Shown here: positions 42,708 to 51,143 of the stretch, one piece after another
Numbering within the stretch: the first letter of the stretch is position 1
Layout of the letters: each line of letters opens with the position of its first letter
Source of the DNA: Desulfuromonadaceae bacterium
GTDB taxonomy: Bacteria; Desulfobacterota; Desulfuromonadia; Geobacterales; Pseudopelobacteraceae
DNA: 64,000 nt
Assembly (NCBI GenBank): GCA_028712075.1
Contig: JAQTQX010000002.1
Location: 62,001-126,000, forward strand
Direction of reading: 5' to 3'
Notes under the pieces: generated by a model
What the model was told of the DNA's origin: nothing
Database searches by the model: none
The model's input: the letters and a program-made list of their open reading frames with translations, nothing else
Position numbers and translations under genes: made by a program

Positions 42708-43082
42708 ATGGAAAAAACAAATATAGGTTGCTGGTTTGAAATATATGTGCAGGATATTGAACGTGCCAGGTCTTTTTATGAGTCCGTATTCCAGCTGAAA
42801 CTGGAACGTCTGAACAATCCAGAAATTGAGTTGTGGGCATTTCCGATGGAGATGGGTAAATGGGGTGCAGGCGGGGCACTGGTCAAGATGGAAGGTGTCG
42901 ACTCCGGCGGTAATAGCACCATCATTTACTTCAGCTGCGAAGATTGCGCTGTCGAGCAGGCACGCGTTCCGGTCGCAGGGGGGCAAATCCTTCGTGAAAA
43001 ATGGTCTCTCGGAGAATATGGTTTTATCGCTCTGGTTGTCGACAGCGAAGGGAATACCATTGGGCTGCATTCACTGAAGTAA
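42708..43082 (+). CDS. VOC-superfamily (glyoxalase/bleomycin-resistance-like) protein
   Basis: A 124-residue protein from the ATG at 42708, preceded by AAAAGGAAAA. The single VOC domain starts GCWFEIYVQDIERARSFYES and ends FGxIALVVDSEGNTIGLHS-like, typical of the VOC group annotated as glyoxalase or lactoylglutathione lyase family. Possible metal ligands are few, so enzymatic activity is uncertain. It is the first of three plus-strand small enzymes (VOC, RibD-like, SRPBCC), a set often found together as accessory genes. Confidence 0.85.
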   Translation: MEKTNIGCWFEIYVQDIERARSFYESVFQLKLERLNNPEIELWAFPMEMGKWGAGGALVKMEGVDSGGNSTIIYFSCEDCAVEQARVPVAGGQILREKWSLGEYGFIALVVDSEGNTIGLHSLK

Positions 43083-43117
43083 CGCCCAATGTATTAGAGT
43101 GAAGGGAGGATAATGGG

Positions 43118-43669
43118 ATGCGAAAACTGATCATGTGGAACCTCATCACCATAGATGGTTACTTCGAGGGTACAAGGAACTGGGACTTGCCCTGGCACGA
43201 ACAGGTTTGGGGCGAAGAACTCGAACGAATCTCCCTCGAACAGCTGGAGTCGGCCGACTTGCTCTTGTTCGGGCGCGTGACATATGAGGGTATGGCTGCG
43301 TATTGGCAAACGTCCCAGGGTAAAATTGCGGATTACATGAACAGTCTTCCGAAAGTAGTCTGTTCACGCACACTTCAGGCGGCCGCCTGGAACAATACCA
43401 TACTGGTGAAGGACAACATTGCAGGAGAGGTTGCCAAGCTGAAGCAACAGGGCAAGGGGAACATGTTCGTTTTCGGAAGCGCTAATCTCTCGAATACACT
43501 TATGAATGAAGGACTCTTTGATGAATATCGCCTTGGTATTGCACCTGTCATTAATGGCAACGGCAGATTATTGTTCAGTGGCGGATTGAAATCGCAAGGG
43601 CTTGAGTTGCTCGAAACACGCCCGCTTTCTAACGGCTGCGTAATCCTTCGCTATCAGAAAAAGGGGTAA
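43118..43669 (+). CDS. RibD C-terminal / dihydrofolate reductase-like protein
   Basis: A 183-residue protein of the RibD-C/DHFR-like family: MRKLIMWNLITIDGYFEGTR at the start, LLFGRVTYEGMAAYW in the middle (family signature) and NMFVFGSANLSNTLMNEGLF with DEYRLGIAPVINGNGRLLF. Members are NADPH-dependent reductases of unknown physiological substrate. A GGGAGGAT ribosome site precedes the ATG 35 bases after the VOC gene, so the two are probably co-transcribed. Confidence 0.9.
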   Translation: MRKLIMWNLITIDGYFEGTRNWDLPWHEQVWGEELERISLEQLESADLLLFGRVTYEGMAAYWQTSQGKIADYMNSLPKVVCSRTLQAAAWNNTILVKDNIAGEVAKLKQQGKGNMFVFGSANLSNTLMNEGLFDEYRLGIAPVINGNGRLLFSGGLKSQGLELLETRPLSNGCVILRYQKKG

Positions 43670-43841
43670 GAGGCTCAGGCCAAATTGCCGCCAGGAGTGA
43701 ACAACAGGGAATACACACACCCTCCGAGTAAATCGCAATTTGGGGGCCAATTGAATTTATGGATATTTCCATTTTCAAAACGGTTCACTAACGTCGTCAG
43801 TTCACGGGGGCGAGCGCAGAAAAGCCACAAAAAACCGAAAA

Positions 43842-43856
43842 TGACAGTTACTGTCA
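43842..43856. promoter_or_regulatory. 15-bp palindrome upstream of the SRPBCC gene
   Basis: TGACAGT-T-ACTGTCA, perfect dyad about 70 bases upstream of the SRPBCC start, in a 256-base gap otherwise without recognisable genes. Possible operator; regulator unknown. Confidence 0.35.
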
Positions 43857-43925
43857 ATTAACAACGGCAAAAGAAGCTTTGGGCAATTAATAATCTAACT
43901 ACAACCACTTAAAATGGAGATCAAT

Positions 43926-44378
43926 ATGACCAAATTGCATTTTTCAATCACGATCAACGCACCGAAAGCAAAGGTTTGGAGCACGATGCTCGACGACGCA
44001 ACCTATCGTGTGTGGGCGGAGGCTTTTACTGCCGGATCGCACTACGTCGGCGATTGGAACCAAGGGAGCAAAATCCTTTTTCTCGGGCCCGACCAGAATA
44101 CGGGTAAGATGGGAGGCATGGTGAGCCGCATTAAAGAAAATCGCTTGCACGAGTACATCTCGATCGAACATCTCGGTATGGTGTATGACGGCAAGGAAGA
44201 CACGACCAGTGAGGCGGTGAAAGCATGGGTCGGCGTGTATGAAAATTACACCTTCAAAGAGAAAAATGGTGCGACTGAAGTATTTGTTGATATTGACGTC
44301 ACGGAAGATTTCAAAGAGATGTTCGAAGACATGTGGCCAAAAGCGCTGCAAAAACTCAAAGAGCTGACAGAGAAATGA
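43926..44378 (+). CDS. SRPBCC / AHSA1-type START-like domain protein
   Basis: A 150-residue protein from the ATG at 43926 (GGAG seven bases upstream). The fold markers are TKLHFSITINAPKAKVWSTM at the N-terminus, YRVWAEAFTAGSHYVGDWNQ in the middle and a C-terminal helix MWPKALQKLKELTEK. SRPBCC/AHSA1 proteins have a hydrophobic ligand pocket; the ligand is not known. A hairpin that may terminate transcription follows at 44416-44462. Confidence 0.88.
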   Translation: MTKLHFSITINAPKAKVWSTMLDDATYRVWAEAFTAGSHYVGDWNQGSKILFLGPDQNTGKMGGMVSRIKENRLHEYISIEHLGMVYDGKEDTTSEAVKAWVGVYENYTFKEKNGATEVFVDIDVTEDFKEMFEDMWPKALQKLKELTEK

Positions 44379-44415
44379 AACGGCCTCTACAAAAGATAAA
44401 CATGGAGAATGCCGG

Positions 44416-44462
44416 AAAACGGAGAGGGTAGGTAACGCAGAAATCTTTTTTTTCTCCGTTTT
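44416..44462 (+). terminator. Candidate terminator after the SRPBCC gene
   Basis: 10-bp inverted repeat AAAACGGAGA / TCTCCGTTTT around a 27-base loop, with T-rich sequence in and after the right arm. The rest of 44379-44641 shows no gene. Confidence 0.45.
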
Positions 44463-44641
44463 TCCCGAATTAAAGCTTTTCCTTTATGCTATGGAATAAA
44501 CGACAGGTCAACAGCTCCAAAAAACTTTCCGTTTAAATGGTACCGCTCCGCTCGATCGTGGCGGGGCAAGTGAGGCTACCATACCAGAAATGAATGCTCT
44601 CCCAACGGAGTAAGTTACTTCCCACATAGGAGTGATATCTA

Positions 44642-45571
44642 TTACCACCAGCGCCAAAGTGCCAGGATAAGTATGATCAGAAACACTATTATCAGATTCA
44701 TGTAGGCAATGAAGTAGAACACACGTTCATGCAATGGTGCCACACGTTTTCCACCAGCAACCAGTCTACCTACAGTCGGTAACCGCGCTATCAATTCTGA
44801 GTCGTGGGGGGCTTGAGCAAGTATTTCCGTCAGGTCGCTTCCGGCCTGATGTCGCCCCATGTGTGATCCTTGTTTCCAGAAATGACTTTCACTCGCATCG
44901 TAAATTGTTCCATTGTAGGCAAAAAAGGCCGGGCGCCCCTCCTTACCATCACACAAAGCCAGTTCATCGTCCACCATATCGCCGATTTTCACCAGCGAAG
45001 TGCCAGAACTCCGTTTCTGGCGCATGCGCGGTCCGATTACTATTACAACGAAAGCGGCAGTACTCACCATGATGAGATACAATCCTATTTTGACGAGCAG
45101 CAGAATTCCAAAGCGTGATTGTAGCAAAACCTCCGGTGAATCAAACCGGAACTTGGTCAGGATAACTCCGGTCACTCCCATTACAATCATGGAAATAATT
45201 CCCACACGCTTTTCACCACGAGGCAGACCGCTGGAAGCGTAAGCAGGCTTTAACACAAGATGAACGTATAAGATGGTGCCAAACCAGAGGAAGGCGGTCA
45301 GAATATGTAAATATCCTACGAGAAAATGAAATCCTTTGGATAATATAATTATAGATGTCGGCTTCGCAGATTGTGCAGAGAGAGACTCCGCAAATTGCCT
45401 GCCAGGTGGAGATAGTTCACCACCACCCGACGGATCTATATGGCAAATAGCGCACGACTTTCCGGTCTGACGTGCATACTCTTCGGTTGCACCGGTTGTC
45501 AGAGGAGACAGCATGACATACGTCGCTATCAGAATACTGAGGATGATATGCCAAGGTGATAATTTGCCCAT
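44642..45571 (-). CDS. CopD-like membrane protein with c-type heme motif and cytochrome b5-like domain
   Basis: A 309-residue protein. An N-terminal signal or anchor is followed by one heme c motif (CAICH in TGKSCAICHIDPSGGGELSP). Four helices of a CopD/DUF-type bundle come next (HFLVGYLHILTAFLWFGTIL, GIISMIVMGVTGVILTKF, FGILLLVKIGLYLIMVSTAA). A cytoplasmic cytochrome b5-like domain follows (ALCDGKEGRPAFFAYNGTIY with DASESHFWKQGSHMGRHQAG) and a last helix. This combination suggests membrane electron transfer involving heme c, possibly heme b in the bundle, and heme b5. Partner and function unknown. Monocistronic. Confidence 0.8.
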   Translation of the reverse strand: MGKLSPWHIILSILIATYVMLSPLTTGATEEYARQTGKSCAICHIDPSGGGELSPPGRQFAESLSAQSAKPTSIIILSKGFHFLVGYLHILTAFLWFGTILYVHLVLKPAYASSGLPRGEKRVGIISMIVMGVTGVILTKFRFDSPEVLLQSRFGILLLVKIGLYLIMVSTAAFVVIVIGPRMRQKRSSGTSLVKIGDMVDDELALCDGKEGRPAFFAYNGTIYDASESHFWKQGSHMGRHQAGSDLTEILAQAPHDSELIARLPTVGRLVAGGKRVAPLHERVFYFIAYMNLIIVFLIILILALWRWW

Positions 45572-45682
45572 AACAGACCTCGTTTTATTATCAATTCCAC
45601 TCTACAGGCAGACACCTTAAGCCTAAATAGAGTAATACTCCGGATTTTAGCAATATCCAAGTGTGTTGTAGGACACTGGTGA

Positions 45683-46414
45683 CCTGTTGGCATATCTGAA
45701 ACCGCTGCAGAATGTCAATTAACGCTGGTTGCCATCGGCAAGTACATCGGTGAAGGTTTCGATGAACCCCTGCTTGACACACTGTTTCTGGCCATGCCGA
45801 TATCGTGGAAAGGCACTATTCAACAGTATGCAGGGAGGCTTCACCGGCTGTTTGCAGACAAAAAGGAGGTGCAGATCTACGACTATGTGGATATTCATCT
45901 GAAGATGCTGGAAAGGATGTACGGCAGGCGACTCAATGGCTATGCCTCTATCGGTTATAAGGCGAAAAGCGGCAGTGTTGCAGCGGATTCAATAGATATT
46001 ATTTTTGATAACAGCAGCTTTCTGTCTGTGTTCAACAATGATATTCTTGCGGCAACGAGAGAGATTCTGATAGTAAGCCCGTTTGTCACCCGAAGACGCG
46101 CCGTGCAGATGCTGCAGCATCTTGAGATTGCTGTGCGAAACGGCAGTAGGGTTGTCGTGATAACCAGACCGCCAGAGGATTACCGGGAAACAGATCAAGT
46201 TGCCTTGCAAGGCTCTTTGGCCATCTTGCAGGATGCCGGTATACAGATGATATTTCGTCCAAACATCCATCAGAAATTTGCCGTGACTGATCAGAGAATT
46301 GTATGGTACGGGAGTATCAACCTGCTAAGCTTCGGCAGCGCGGAAGAGAGTATCATGCGACTTGAAAGTCCCGCTATTGCTAGTGAACTGATGAAGACGG
46401 TGTATAATTCCTGA
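45683..46414 (+). pseudogene. DEAD/DEAH helicase C-terminal fragment with PLD-like domain
   Basis: An open frame begins right after a TGA and reads VAIGKYIGEGFDEPLLDTLF, MPISWKGTIQQYAGRLHR: helicase motifs V and VI of an SF2 enzyme. A phospholipase D-like domain follows with an HKD-type motif (HQKFAVTD) and YGSINLLSFG. The N-terminal helicase domain with the ATP-binding site is gone. An ATG at 45794 could start a 206-residue PLD-only product, but its loss of motif V makes a remnant more likely. Confidence 0.7.
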
Positions 46415-46417
46415 GAG

Positions 46418-46545
46418 TCACATCCCCGCCAGCAATATCATCAGATTTCGCTTCGGCTTGTGCCGTAACTTCACATCAGCCAGATAGGCTGCAAATTCAG
46501 CATGTCTTCCCAAGCCACGCATTAACTCACCAATATGCTTCACCA
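46418..46545 (-). pseudogene. C-terminal remnant, unidentified
   Basis: The minus strand reads KHIGELMRGLGRHAEFAAYL, continues ADVKLRHKPKRNLMILLAGM and stops; no upstream start in frame. It overlaps the end of the HipA remnant in another frame. The KHKPKRN-type end resembles C-termini of some zinc-finger SWIM-type proteins, but that is weak. Confidence 0.35.
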
Positions 46546-46891
46546 TCCGGGTTGCTTACTCCAAGAGCCTGGCAAAAGTCCTCTTGATGCAAACGCGTTA
46601 AGCGCCCATCTGCTGTTACCTGCCGGTCATAACGTTCCACAAGCAAATAATGTCGGTCGCTGATCCGGCGAATCTCCGCTTTGACGGTATCAAGCTTCAG
46701 AGCATTGGCCAGGGCCAGGCAAAAACCTTCATTGAAGACGCTACCCTCCATGCCGGCAATTGCCGGTTTAAAGCAAGCGATATTTCCTGATCGGGAAATA
46801 GTTTGAAAGATGGTTTGGGTGCAATGATAATATTTACTGAACGGGAAAAATGCGTCACCAGCAGTAGAGTTTTACGGCAGGTTCTGTTCAA
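46527..46891 (-). pseudogene. HipA toxin-kinase remnant
   Basis: The frame VFNEGFCLALANALKLDTVK, AEIRRISDRHYLLVERYDRQ, RLTRLHQEDFCQALGV is the middle of a HipA serine kinase. The part just before it (IIIAPKPSFKLFPDQE...) is in another frame, and the C-terminal catalytic part is missing. No HipB partner is visible. Decayed toxin gene. Confidence 0.65.
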
Positions 46892-47636
46892 TATTAAAAT
46901 ACGGCATCATTAAATCTTCCATGCTGTACAAACCGACATCTTTGTCTTGAATATGCCGTGCGGCAAACAGCACACCATTACCAAAAGCTTCTCTGGTAAT
47001 GGATTCATGTTTGAGGCGGACTGTCTGAAATGGGAACCCAAATAGAATCTCATGCACTCCGATAATACCTCCTGCCCTGATGGTTTTGATCGATTCTTCA
47101 GGTAGATCGAGCGAAGATGCAATTTTTTTAGCTGTTCCTGATATTTCAGGCTTGCTTTTGAAATGCTCCTCCACAATCTCGATATCCGTGTATGGGGCAA
47201 TTTTTTTTAGAATTTTCGCAGCGATTATCAAGAAATTAATCCCGACGGTTATATTTGGTGACCAGACAACGCGTGTTTTTTCCGCTAAATACGAGAGGTA
47301 ATCAATTTTTTCAGGCGAGTAGTGTGAAATTGCACTTATAATAGAGACCTCTCTGTCTCTTGCTTCATTTCCATAGTATTCAATTCCTTCTTCAGCAGAG
47401 AAATCAATTATTACATCAACGGGAAGCTTGTTAATAAGCTCCTTTGCCTGAAATTCATCTCTTGAGTATATGAATCCAGGTTCAGACGAAGATATGCCTA
47501 GAAATTCTGGCACGGATCTGTGTTCGAGTGTATGTGACTTTCTTACTACCCATTGAAGATTCGTTTCCCGACTTTGTAAAAGAACTGATGCAACGGCTTT
47601 TCCCGTTTTTCCGAATCCCATTAACCCAACTTTCAT
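46872..47636 (-). CDS. DapB-like dihydrodipicolinate reductase homologue
   Basis: A 254-residue protein with the N-terminal nucleotide-binding loop GFGKTGKAV and overall DapB layout: VDVIIDFSAEEGIEYYGNEA, SPNITVGINFLIIAAKIL, then EEHFKSKPEISGTAKKIASS and GGIIGVHEILFG. In true DapB the catalytic motif is E-HH-xxK-xDAPSGTA; here one His is Phe and the D-A-P part is E-I-S, so substrate or activity may differ. It is 30 bases downstream of a MarR gene on the same strand and away from lysine genes, pointing to a specialised role. Confidence 0.75.
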   Translation of the reverse strand: MKVGLMGFGKTGKAVASVLLQSRETNLQWVVRKSHTLEHRSVPEFLGISSSEPGFIYSRDEFQAKELINKLPVDVIIDFSAEEGIEYYGNEARDREVSIISAISHYSPEKIDYLSYLAEKTRVVWSPNITVGINFLIIAAKILKKIAPYTDIEIVEEHFKSKPEISGTAKKIASSLDLPEESIKTIRAGGIIGVHEILFGFPFQTVRLKHESITREAFGNGVLFAARHIQDKDVGLYSMEDLMMPYFNIEQNLP

Positions 47637-47666
47637 ATTTCACCTCGGTAGTTGCCTGTCTCTGAC

Positions 47667-48131
47667 TCAACCATGCAAAGGTTGTGGCGTGATATGTTCA
47701 GCTCCTAACACTTTCACCATCAGTTGCATTCCGTCCTCTACGCTTGAAAACTGATCGTGCGTTAACTCCTCCAATCCGTTCAAGAGCATGGCCTGGGCAA
47801 CCTCAGGCGCTTTGGAGACTACATTTCTTCCCGTATCGCTGAGATCAATATCCACCGCTCTGCGATCTTGAACTGATCGGGTCCGAGTTACCAGACCTTT
47901 GCCTTCAAGACGGTCAATAATGCCCACGACCGTTGCCGGGCGCAGGTACATCTGGCGAGCAAGATCGGAAAGTCGTAGAGGAGCTGCGATGGCCAGGATT
48001 TTCAATGCCCAGAGTTGAGGTCCGGTTAAGCCGGTTATCTGTTCGGCATTTTTAGAATACTCATTTATTGCCTGGAAAATTCGTCTCAGATTGTCAATTA
48101 CCCTTGAAACAGCTTCCGCATTTTTTCGCAT
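47667..48131 (-). CDS. MarR-family transcriptional regulator
   Basis: A 154-residue MarR protein with winged helix (GPQLWALKILAIAAPLRLSD, LARQMYLRPATVVGIIDRLE, GKGLVTRTRSVQDRRAVDID) and dimerisation helices at both ends. The DRR wing motif is intact. It is divergent from the Pal-like gene; a CTAATAATTAG palindrome overlaps that gene's -10 and may be its operator. It probably also controls its own operon with the DapB-like gene. Confidence 0.93.
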   Translation of the reverse strand: MRKNAEAVSRVIDNLRRIFQAINEYSKNAEQITGLTGPQLWALKILAIAAPLRLSDLARQMYLRPATVVGIIDRLEGKGLVTRTRSVQDRRAVDIDLSDTGRNVVSKAPEVAQAMLLNGLEELTHDQFSSVEDGMQLMVKVLGAEHITPQPLHG

Positions 48132-48150
48132 GTATACTCCTGAAATTATC

Positions 48151-48179
48151 TTGACATTTTAGTTAGCGTTACTAATAAT
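48151..48179 (+). promoter_or_regulatory. Sigma-70-type promoter of the Pal-like gene with MarR operator candidate
   Basis: TTGACA (48151-48156), 17-base spacer, AATAAT (48174-48179). A perfect palindrome CTAATAATTAG (48172-48182) covers the -10. It points to the gene at 48271 and lies 20 bases from the MarR start, so MarR could block it. Confidence 0.6.
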
Positions 48180-48270
48180 TAGCTACGCAAATTATAGTGA
48201 TGTTCAAGTATTTCGTCAATATAATCCTGGACATCTATGTCCTCTGAAGATTCAAGAAAAGGAGACAACA

Positions 48271-48876
48271 ATGAAAAAGCATGTCGTAAGTTTATGCATG
48301 ATTTCAGGTTGTGTACTACTTGTGTCCAGCGGTTGTGCGAAAAATGAAATGGTCAAGAAAGACGAACAAGTTGTCTCTGCTGCAACCACTGCAGCAAAAG
48401 CACCAGTTACCACTGAATCGGCCATGGAACATTTATCCAGGACTGAAGTTGTCAAAAGACAGTCGGCCAAGAAGGATATGGATGCTGAGAACCTGAAGCA
48501 GGAGGCATTGCAGCCAATCCCGAATGCTGGTGAGTTGAAGTTTGCCTTGGAGAGGATATATTTTGATTTTGATTCAGCGAATCTATCCAAAGAAGCCAGA
48601 GATATCCTTACAAAAAATGCAGCGATTTTGAATAATGAAAAGGCCATTAAGGTACAGATTGAAGGAAATTGTGATGAACGAGGTTCCTCAGAGTATAATC
48701 TTGCTCTGGGTGAAAAACGTGCCAAATCAGCTATGCAGTATCTTGTGACGATGGGCATCCCCGCCAATCGAATTTCTGTGATCAGTTATGGTAAGGAAAA
48801 GCCGGTAGATTCAGATCAAAATGAGACTGCCTGGTCCAGGAACCGCCGCGACGAATTCGTGATTACATCGAAATAG
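48271..48876 (+). CDS. pal: Pal/OmpA-family peptidoglycan-associated lipoprotein
   Basis: A 201-residue lipoprotein (lipobox VLLVSSGC, Cys at 22) with a linker rich in Lys/Ala/Thr and a C-terminal OmpA-like domain. Typical Pal segments are IYFDFDSANLSKEARDILTK, VQIEGNCDERGSSEYNLALG, EKRAKSAMQYLVTMGIPANR and SVISYGKEKPVD. It anchors the outer membrane to peptidoglycan; the family works with TolA/TolB, which are not nearby, so this may be an extra copy. Own promoter upstream and terminator at 48886-48928. Confidence 0.93.
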   Translation: MKKHVVSLCMISGCVLLVSSGCAKNEMVKKDEQVVSAATTAAKAPVTTESAMEHLSRTEVVKRQSAKKDMDAENLKQEALQPIPNAGELKFALERIYFDFDSANLSKEARDILTKNAAILNNEKAIKVQIEGNCDERGSSEYNLALGEKRAKSAMQYLVTMGIPANRISVISYGKEKPVDSDQNETAWSRNRRDEFVITSK

Positions 48877-48885
48877 ACACTTTAG

Positions 48886-48928
48886 GCCCCAATACTTGTG
48901 TTGCATTTAGCAGATATTGGGGCTTTTT
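48886..48928 (+). terminator. Rho-independent terminator after pal
   Basis: GCCCCAATA / TATTGGGGC stem (9 bp) followed by TTTTT, 10 bases after the stop codon. Confidence 0.85.
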
Positions 48929-48948
48929 GTTTTCAAAAAAGGTAGTAA

Positions 48949-50319
48949 ATGAAAAGAAAAATCTTCGAACAGGTCACTCTTCTTGTCAGTGTCATCAAAT
49001 GGACCTGTTACGCATCAATTATCGGCGTACTGGTAGGATTTGGTACTGCCGCGTTTCTTCGTTCACTGGCCTGGACATCCAGCCAGTTTGCCAGAATACC
49101 GGACTACTACCTGTTGCTGCCGATGACACTCGCTGTGTGCAGCATTCTGGTTTCCTGGCTTGCTCCCGAAGCAGCAGGACATGGGACTGAAAAGGTCATT
49201 GAAGCTGTTCACCAGCGGATGGGCAAAATCCCCCTTATGGTCGTCCCGGTAAAACTGGTAGCTACGGTCATCACCCTGGCCGGTGGCGGATCTGCCGGAA
49301 AAGAGGGGCCGTGCGCGCAGATCGGTGCCGGGCTCGCATCGGCATTTGGCGGAATGTTGAGGCTCGAAGACGTTGACCGGCGCAAACTGGTCATATGCGG
49401 CATCAGTGCCGGTTTTGCCACGGTATTCGGCACACCCATCGCGGGTGCGCTCTTTGGTGTCGAGGTGCTGGTGTTGGGGCACATGTTTTACGATGTTCTT
49501 TTTCCTTCATTCGTTGCCGGCATTATCGGTTTTCACGTAGCCTCGCAACTCGGAGTGAATTACCCACATATGTCTGCTAAGATTATCCCTCTTTTGACTA
49601 GCTGGAGTTTTTTGGAAATGATCATGCTCGGGATATGGTGCGGCCTGATTGCGCTTATCTTTATCGAGCTGATGCAGTTAGTCCAGCGGCTATTTACCCG
49701 CCTGTCCTGGCCGCCGTTCACAAAGGCACTGCTGGGTGGCGGACTGCTGGTGGTCATCGGCAAGGGAGTATCAACGCGCTATCTGGGACTTGGACTGGAC
49801 TCAATCGAAGCCGCATTGAACGGAACAGTCCTTCCGGTCGGAGCTCCATTCATGAAGGCCATAGCCACGGCCATTACCCTTGGCTGTGGTGGCAGTGGCG
49901 GCGTCGTTACCCCCATCTTTTTTATCGGTACTGCTGCCGGCAACCTGTTCGCATACCTGTTTAACGAGCCGTTGGTTGCGACTTTCTCCGCCATCGGCAT
50001 GGTGGCGCTTCTGGCAGGAGCGGCCAATACGCCGATTGCGGCATCAGTCATGGCCATGGAACTGTTCGGAGCCGGGATTGCCCCCCATGCGGCCGTGGCC
50101 TGCATGGTCAGCTTTCTCATCGTAGGCTACCGCAGTATCTACCCGAGCCAGGTCCTGGGAATGCAGAAAAGTACCTCTTTGAAAGTGTCTACCGGAAGGA
50201 CGCTTGGCGAGTTCGACCATGCCGAGATTGACCACCGAGGGACATCCTTGCTGGGCGTAGTTGCAAAAGGGATGAAGCGGGCACGAGGCCGCAGGGGGAA
50301 AAGGAGCCATGATGATTGA
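48949..50319 (+). CDS. ClC-type chloride channel / H+-Cl- antiporter
   Basis: A 456-residue ClC protein with about ten to twelve helices. Conserved segments: ALxAGGGSAGKEGPCAQIGAG-like loop (GGGSAGKEGPCAQIG), GISAGFATVFGTPIAGALFG and CGGSGGVVTPIFFIGTAAGN in the second half, and PIAASVMAMELFG. The GKEGP motif is the second Cl- binding signature (E of GKEGP is the gating glutamate position). No CBS domains. The start lies only 20 bases after the pal terminator; the end overlaps the frame that runs into the comM fragment. Confidence 0.93.
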   Translation: MKRKIFEQVTLLVSVIKWTCYASIIGVLVGFGTAAFLRSLAWTSSQFARIPDYYLLLPMTLAVCSILVSWLAPEAAGHGTEKVIEAVHQRMGKIPLMVVPVKLVATVITLAGGGSAGKEGPCAQIGAGLASAFGGMLRLEDVDRRKLVICGISAGFATVFGTPIAGALFGVEVLVLGHMFYDVLFPSFVAGIIGFHVASQLGVNYPHMSAKIIPLLTSWSFLEMIMLGIWCGLIALIFIELMQLVQRLFTRLSWPPFTKALLGGGLLVVIGKGVSTRYLGLGLDSIEAALNGTVLPVGAPFMKAIATAITLGCGGSGGVVTPIFFIGTAAGNLFAYLFNEPLVATFSAIGMVALLAGAANTPIAASVMAMELFGAGIAPHAAVACMVSFLIVGYRSIYPSQVLGMQKSTSLKVSTGRTLGEFDHAEIDHRGTSLLGVVAKGMKRARGRRGKRSHDD

Positions 50320-50350
50320 TTAGTCTGGTAGAGGCCACCTGCGGCATTCG

Positions 50351-50407
50351 ATTGAGAACGAGTGCCGTTTTAAGTGGGTATAGTAGAGAAAGGTTAACAC
50401 ACCCCTG
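50351..50407. repeat. 57-bp repeat R, copy 4 (joined to comM, no helix-turn-helix gene)
   Basis: Same 57-base segment as 25337-25393. Here the helix-turn-helix coding part is missing on the left (junction at about 50350, 32 bases after the ClC stop) and a comM fragment follows on the right. Confidence 0.8.
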
Positions 50408-50882
50408 CCCCTGTGGCTATTTATCTGATCCGACCCACCCCTGTACCTGCACTCCGGTAGCCATCCATCGTTACCGCTCCCGTATCTCCGGCCCGCTGCT
50501 TGATCGCATCGACATTCATATTGAAGTGCCAGCAGTCAAATATCGCGACCTTGCTGATCGCAGTGAAGCAGAAAGTTCCGCAGCCATTGCCAGGCGGGTC
50601 GAACGTTCGCGCGAACTGCAGCTGGAGCGCTACAAAGGCACCAAAATCCACTGCAACGCCCAAATGACACCCCGTTTCATCAAGAAATACTGCGAACTGG
50701 ATGCCAGTGGCAACCGGATGCTGGAACTGGTCACAGATCGCCTCGGTTTCTCCGCTCGAACCTATACCCGTATTCTCAAGGTAGCCCGCACCATTGCCGA
50801 TCTTGACGGCAGCGCCTCCATCCATGAACAGCATATCGCCGAGGCAATTCAGTATCGGAGCCTCGACCGGAAGGCGTCGTAA
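50402..50882 (+). pseudogene. comM: comM C-terminal fragment
   Basis: The plus strand encodes the last ~160 residues of a ComM/YifB Mg-chelatase-like AAA+ ATPase: [80 protein letters not shown] and a proper C-terminus [12 protein letters not shown]. The Walker motifs and N-terminal Lon-like domain are absent. ComM acts in DNA branch migration during natural transformation and is a known target for genomic island insertion. The frame extends backwards through repeat R by chance. Confidence 0.85.
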
Positions 50883-51143
50883 TCATAATATAAGCTGTAC
50901 TTCAACAACGGCACAGAAGAAGAAAATCATGCTTTTTATCCGTCAGAAGGGACCATTCGCTGTTTGTTGTGGAAACAACGTATGCAAACCTCGCCATCAA
51001 CCGACGATGGAGTGCATTTCATTCAGAATCCTTTCACTTTACCTGACCTGGCATGCAATGTGCGCGAGGTGCGAGATAGTTGACTTGATTATTCGATGTT
51101 TCTAGGTTCTGGATATGTATACTGATACCTGCCGGAGAGAATC

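Noticed and set aside
45794..46414. PLD-like protein as an intact 206-residue gene
   Set aside because: The frame continues upstream through helicase motif V to a stop with no start codon, so it is a truncated helicase.
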